Assembly (NCBI RefSeq): GCF_016461715.1
Contig: NZ_JAEMUI010000003.1
Span: 124,001-188,000, forward strand
Source of the DNA: Marinomonas spartinae
Lineage (GTDB): Bacteria; Pseudomonadota; Gammaproteobacteria; Pseudomonadales; Marinomonadaceae
Length of the DNA stretch: 64,000 nucleotides
Direction of reading: 5' to 3'
Both the position numbers and the translations under genes were made by a program. Under the pieces are notes generated by a model that was not told the DNA's origin, ran no database searches, and saw only the letters and a list, made by a program, of their open reading frames with translations. This document shows, piece after piece, positions 61,032 through 64,000 of this stretch. Positions within the stretch are counted from its first letter, which is position 1. Each line of letters begins with the position of its first letter.

Positions 61032-62072
61032 CTATAAGAATTTAGCAGGCAAATCACCTTGCAGATACTGTTGGAAAGAAAAACACTGTTCTGTCTGAAA
61101 CGTTGAAGGAATATCTTTAGCATGGATGAAGGATGCTAAATAGGTTTCCTGTCCGACAATTTGGACACAGGGGTGCAAGTATTTTTGCCAGTCTTCTTGT
61201 CTATCTGGATGATAAAAACCATCCAAACTTGAGAACAGGGGGACTTTGTCGTAATTTTCCAAGGCGGTAATCAGCATCTCTGGTGCATTACTGTCGGAGG
61301 CCAGCTCACTATGAGCTTTGATGTCATCCTGATTTAGAATCAATAGCCTATGGGTATTGCCACACTCGTCCAGCAACAGAAAATCCAATGAAGCGGAGTT
61401 GGAATGGATATTAAGATGGTACTCTACAATGTTTTTTTGCTCAATAATAGAAAAGAAGTATTCCACAATCGCAGGGTCGTCAATTAGAGGGCAGCTTACT
61501 TTTAAGCTTTCTCGAATGACTCGTGTCATGTCATTAAAATACTCTTGCTGGTAACGGTCAATTAGCCGATTTATTTGAGCAAAAACGTTTAGATCACTCT
61601 TTTTCAGGTAATAGTCAATGACCTTATTGTTTAGGGCTTCAATGGCAATTTGTTCATCGGCAACTCCTGTTAGAAGTATCTTTTTTACATATGGATTATT
61701 AATCGCTTGACAGACATCCAAGCCATTGTAGCTCTGTCCCGGCATAGCGTAGTCGGTAACAAGGATGGATGGCTCGGAAAAACGATCACCATCATGGGTT
61801 TTATGTAAAATGGACTCGACGTCCAGCTTATAATGATATGAGTAGGGAGTATCGCTCAGCCAGCCTTTGTCGTTTTCAACCAAAGGGCGATACTGAGTTC
61901 GCGTGTTAATATAGTCTATTGCCGCTTTAGGATCGACAAAAGTTTGATATGCCACATTGGCTTCTAATGCCAATGGGATGCTGTTTAGAAAGGCCTGATG
62001 GTCGTCTAAAAACACCACAGTAGTAGGGTGGTAGTAGGCATCAATCATTTTTTTATTGAAGTTAAGCATCAT
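61032..62072 (-). CDS. LqsR-like response regulator
   Basis: A 346-aa protein. An N-terminal receiver domain has acidic pocket Asp23/Asp24 (VVFLDDHQAF), phospho-acceptor Asp107 in LVTDYAMPG, Thr135 (KKILLTGVADE) and Lys157. An insertion of about 30 residues (about 60-95) separates the first half from the Asp107 strand. The C-terminal 180 residues have no DNA-binding motif and match Legionella LqsR, an output domain resembling nucleases but of unknown activity; Legionella LqsR also uses a residue near 108. It begins one base after the kinase stop. The output mode here is unknown. Confidence 0.8.
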   Translation of the reverse strand: MMLNFNKKMIDAYYHPTTVVFLDDHQAFLNSIPLALEANVAYQTFVDPKAAIDYINTRTQYRPLVENDKGWLSDTPYSYHYKLDVESILHKTHDGDRFSEPSILVTDYAMPGQSYNGLDVCQAINNPYVKKILLTGVADEQIAIEALNNKVIDYYLKKSDLNVFAQINRLIDRYQQEYFNDMTRVIRESLKVSCPLIDDPAIVEYFFSIIEQKNIVEYHLNIHSNSASLDFLLLDECGNTHRLLILNQDDIKAHSELASDSNAPEMLITALENYDKVPLFSSLDGFYHPDRQEDWQKYLHPCVQIVGQETYLASFIHAKDIPSTFQTEQCFSFQQYLQGDLPAKFL

Positions 62073-63407
62073 TTAAATTCCATCTTTTTTCAATTGCTTA
62101 GGGAAACTCAACACAAACTCTGTGTATTCCCCAAGCTCAGAATAACACTTAATTTTGGCATTAAAACTGGTTAATACCTTCTGACAAAAAGCCAACCCTA
62201 TTCCGGTTCCCGAGCTTATACTTTGGTTTCCGGAAGAGTAAAAGTTATCAAATATTAACATCCTATCCAGTAGGGAAACCCCCTTACCGTTATCTCTAAA
62301 ATGAACATGGTTTGCACTAGTATCACTATCTAGAACGATTTCGATACTGGACTCTGCCGCTCCTTTTGTAAAGGTTAGGGCATTTTTTATTAAATTGAAA
62401 ATAACATGCATCATCAGTATATTCGACCCATAAAATGTAAAGTTGTTGGTCAGGTCTGTTTTAACGATTTGTTTGCTTCTAGCTGAATCAAACGGATAAC
62501 GATACAGAGCTTCCTGTATGATTTCTGCCATAGAAAAATAGCCAAAGTTATCAGTATTTGGTTCTGTTTTTCTCAAGTTCATTAACAGCATATCGATAAT
62601 GGTATTTGAGTGCACGACTTCTTTTTCAATATGATGAACGGACTGTTCTAAGGCCTTCAATGCATCTGGTCTTATCGAGTTAATGGCGAGATTATTGGCT
62701 TTAGCTAGCTCATAGCCATGTAGCAATTTAGGGAGGTGCTTATGTAAGCCGTATGTATTGTTCTGAATGGTCATTAGAGGAGTGCGTAGCTCATGACAGA
62801 TTTCAGCTCCTACCGATGCGAGCACTTTAAGTTTTTCTTGTTTAAGTTTGTATGGAAAATAGAAAGTTATACTGGCTGTGACTATTAGGAATAAATAGAC
62901 GGGTAACTGACCAAGATAGTTTTCTAGCATAATGTCATCTGAAGTGGCAGTGTACGCAATCAGAGCCAGTGAGAATCCTATAGAAAATAGGGTAATAAAT
63001 AACACCCAATTATAGGCTAGCAATATTAGTAAGGCCAAACCAGCCATCATAGACATTGACCAAGCCAGATTGCCATTATTTTTGAGTAACATAAATCCAA
63101 AGTAGAAGGGTAGTGCATAAATCATTGTAACGAACCAATAGAGGTGAATGTGCCGTCGCATCCATTGTGGCCAGAAACGTATTAGACTGATTCCCCCAAA
63201 TAAAAGGCTACCCAAAAGGCGTAATGTTATGTTTTCGTAGGGTTGTGGAAACACATATGTCCATATCAAATAGTACAAAGGAAATCCAAATAGTCCAATC
63301 ATGCCAATGTAAAAAGCGTGATGGGGTAAGAAATACTCTGTGCTTTCTACACATGATCGCTTGACATGGCTATAGATTGCATGAAAAAACGTCTTTATGG
63401 ACTGCAT
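62073..63407 (-). CDS. CqsS/LqsS-like membrane sensor histidine kinase
   Basis: A 444-aa sensor kinase. Six hydrophobic helices (about 32-188) form the CqsS/LqsS-type sensor for alpha-hydroxyketone signals. The catalytic core has H-box His205 (SVGAEICHELRTPLMT), N-box HVIFNLIKNALTF, G1 FRDNGKGVSL and G2 GTGIGLAFCQKV. Unlike Vibrio CqsS there is no fused receiver domain; the adjacent regulator takes that role, as in Legionella. The ribosome-binding site AAGGAGG is strong. Autoinducer ligand is inferred from the linked cqsA. Confidence 0.87.
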   Translation of the reverse strand: MQSIKTFFHAIYSHVKRSCVESTEYFLPHHAFYIGMIGLFGFPLYYLIWTYVFPQPYENITLRLLGSLLFGGISLIRFWPQWMRRHIHLYWFVTMIYALPFYFGFMLLKNNGNLAWSMSMMAGLALLILLAYNWVLFITLFSIGFSLALIAYTATSDDIMLENYLGQLPVYLFLIVTASITFYFPYKLKQEKLKVLASVGAEICHELRTPLMTIQNNTYGLHKHLPKLLHGYELAKANNLAINSIRPDALKALEQSVHHIEKEVVHSNTIIDMLLMNLRKTEPNTDNFGYFSMAEIIQEALYRYPFDSARSKQIVKTDLTNNFTFYGSNILMMHVIFNLIKNALTFTKGAAESSIEIVLDSDTSANHVHFRDNGKGVSLLDRMLIFDNFYSSGNQSISSGTGIGLAFCQKVLTSFNAKIKCYSELGEYTEFVLSFPKQLKKDGI

Positions 63408-63558
63408 CTATTTCCTCCTTGAAAGCGACTAATGAGACGTTATATGTGAGCTATAGTACCTGTTTTATTGTGTGTCGTCTCAGGTGGAAGTATATATTTT
63501 GTCCTTTTTATGCTGTTCTGGAGTGTAAATTCACGTCTAACGTATCTGCTGTGCTTAG

Positions 63559-63999
63559 CTAGATAGACGTTTTCTCTTTAAACTCACATAAATCTTCGAT
63601 GATACAGGCGGTGCATTTAGGCTTGCGTGCCACGCAGATGTAACGTCCATGAAGGATCATCCAGTGGTGGGCATCCAATAAAAACTCTTTTGGGACAAAT
63701 TTTAGGAGTTTTTGCTCCACTTCAAGCACGTTTTTTCCGGGGGCGACCTTGGTGCGGTTGGCAAAACGGAAGATATGAGTATCCACTGCCATAGCAATTT
63801 GTCGGAAGGCAGTATTAAGGACCACATTCGCGGTCTTTCGGCCCACGCCTGGTAAGGCTTCGAGTTCTTCGCGTGTGTCTGGAACTACGCTATTGTGCTT
63901 TTCGACAAGTATTTGGCAGGTTTTGATGGCATTTTCTGCTTTGGCGTTAAATAAGCCAATGGTTTTAATATAGCTTTTTAAACCATCAACTCCCAATGC
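63559..63999 (-). CDS. nth: Endonuclease III (partial, 5' end outside the window)
   Basis: C-terminal about 147 residues of a DNA glycosylase/AP lyase (full length about 211 aa). Helix-hairpin-helix LEALPGVGRKTANVVLN contains the catalytic Lys, MAVDTHIFRFANRT holds the catalytic Asp, and the C-terminal cluster C-x6-C-x2-C-x5-C binds 4Fe-4S. The enzyme removes oxidised pyrimidines. The frame stays open to the window edge. Confidence 0.95.
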   Translation of the reverse strand, partial: ALGVDGLKSYIKTIGLFNAKAENAIKTCQILVEKHNSVVPDTREELEALPGVGRKTANVVLNTAFRQIAMAVDTHIFRFANRTKVAPGKNVLEVEQKLLKFVPKEFLLDAHHWMILHGRYICVARKPKCTACIIEDLCEFKEKTSI

Positions 64000-64000
64000 A

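Noticed and set aside
1-64000. tRNA, rRNA, CRISPR arrays, insertion sequences, prophage genes
   Set aside because: None was recognised. No cloverleaf, regularly spaced repeats or transposase/integrase-like frame was seen in the gaps; a dedicated tRNA scan could still find one.

Overview
The window looks like chromosomal DNA of a marine gammaproteobacterium. Support comes from a MotY-type (polar, sodium-flagellum-type) stator protein beside argG and rnt, a Vibrio/Legionella-style alpha-hydroxyketone autoinducer synthase, many TonB/ABC metal-uptake genes and a moderate GC content. A Marinomonas-like or other Oceanospirillales genome is my best guess; this rests on recalled protein similarity and gene order, not on a search.

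Layout. 1-5 kb: end of an amino-acid ABC importer, an MFS efflux gene, a DCC thiol protein, an YqfB-type N4-acetylcytidine amidohydrolase and a CNNM/CorC-type membrane protein. 5.2-10.2 kb: a complete five-gene peptide/nickel-type ABC importer operon. 10.4-18.2 kb: an AT-rich accessory island with two divergent arms. The left arm is an aminotransferase, an ATP-grasp ligase and an MFS exporter, the same three enzyme types as bacilysin BacF/BacD/BacE. The right arm is a GTP cyclohydrolase II paralogue, a 14-blade WD40 protein and an FGE-sulfatase-fold protein, the same order and types as toxB-toxC-toxD of toxoflavin clusters. No toxA methyltransferase or toxE deaminase is present, so the product is probably not toxoflavin. 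This is the strongest candidate for an undescribed system. 18.4-24.6 kb: a tightly overlapping operon of three SPFH (HflK/HflC-like) proteins and a P1B-type metal ATPase, two of the four with His-rich N termini.

24.7-34.3 kb: a PAP2 phosphatase, an unlisted 47-aa protein, and a catabolic unit made of a XylR/DmpR-type sigma-54 activator, a coniferyl-alcohol-dehydrogenase-like SDR and a phenol-meta-type outer-membrane protein. The intergenic DNA carries a full candidate sigma-54 architecture (two enhancer sites, an IHF site and a -24/-12 promoter). Then come a YqjD/YqjE/YqjK-like trio, an ABC-F ATPase (YbiT), a YjbR protein and a GFA protein. 34.6-47.7 kb: Nudix and GNAT enzymes, two FecBCD-type metal/siderophore importers (the second next to a TonB-dependent siderophore receptor with a palindromic Fur box), glutathione peroxidase, and a LysE exporter with a divergent LysR regulator.

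47.9-59.2 kb: mostly housekeeping: a YdcH-like protein, a DUF748 envelope protein, YbaN, RNase T, MotY, ArgG, ribokinase plus nucleoside hydrolase (a ribonucleoside salvage pair), a small PilZ-like protein and an omega-amino-acid transaminase. 59.7-63.4 kb: a quorum-sensing locus with a CqsA/LqsA synthase convergent with an LqsR-like response regulator and a six-helix LqsS/CqsS-like sensor kinase. The window ends inside nth (endonuclease III). I saw no rRNA, tRNA, CRISPR array, transposase or prophage gene.
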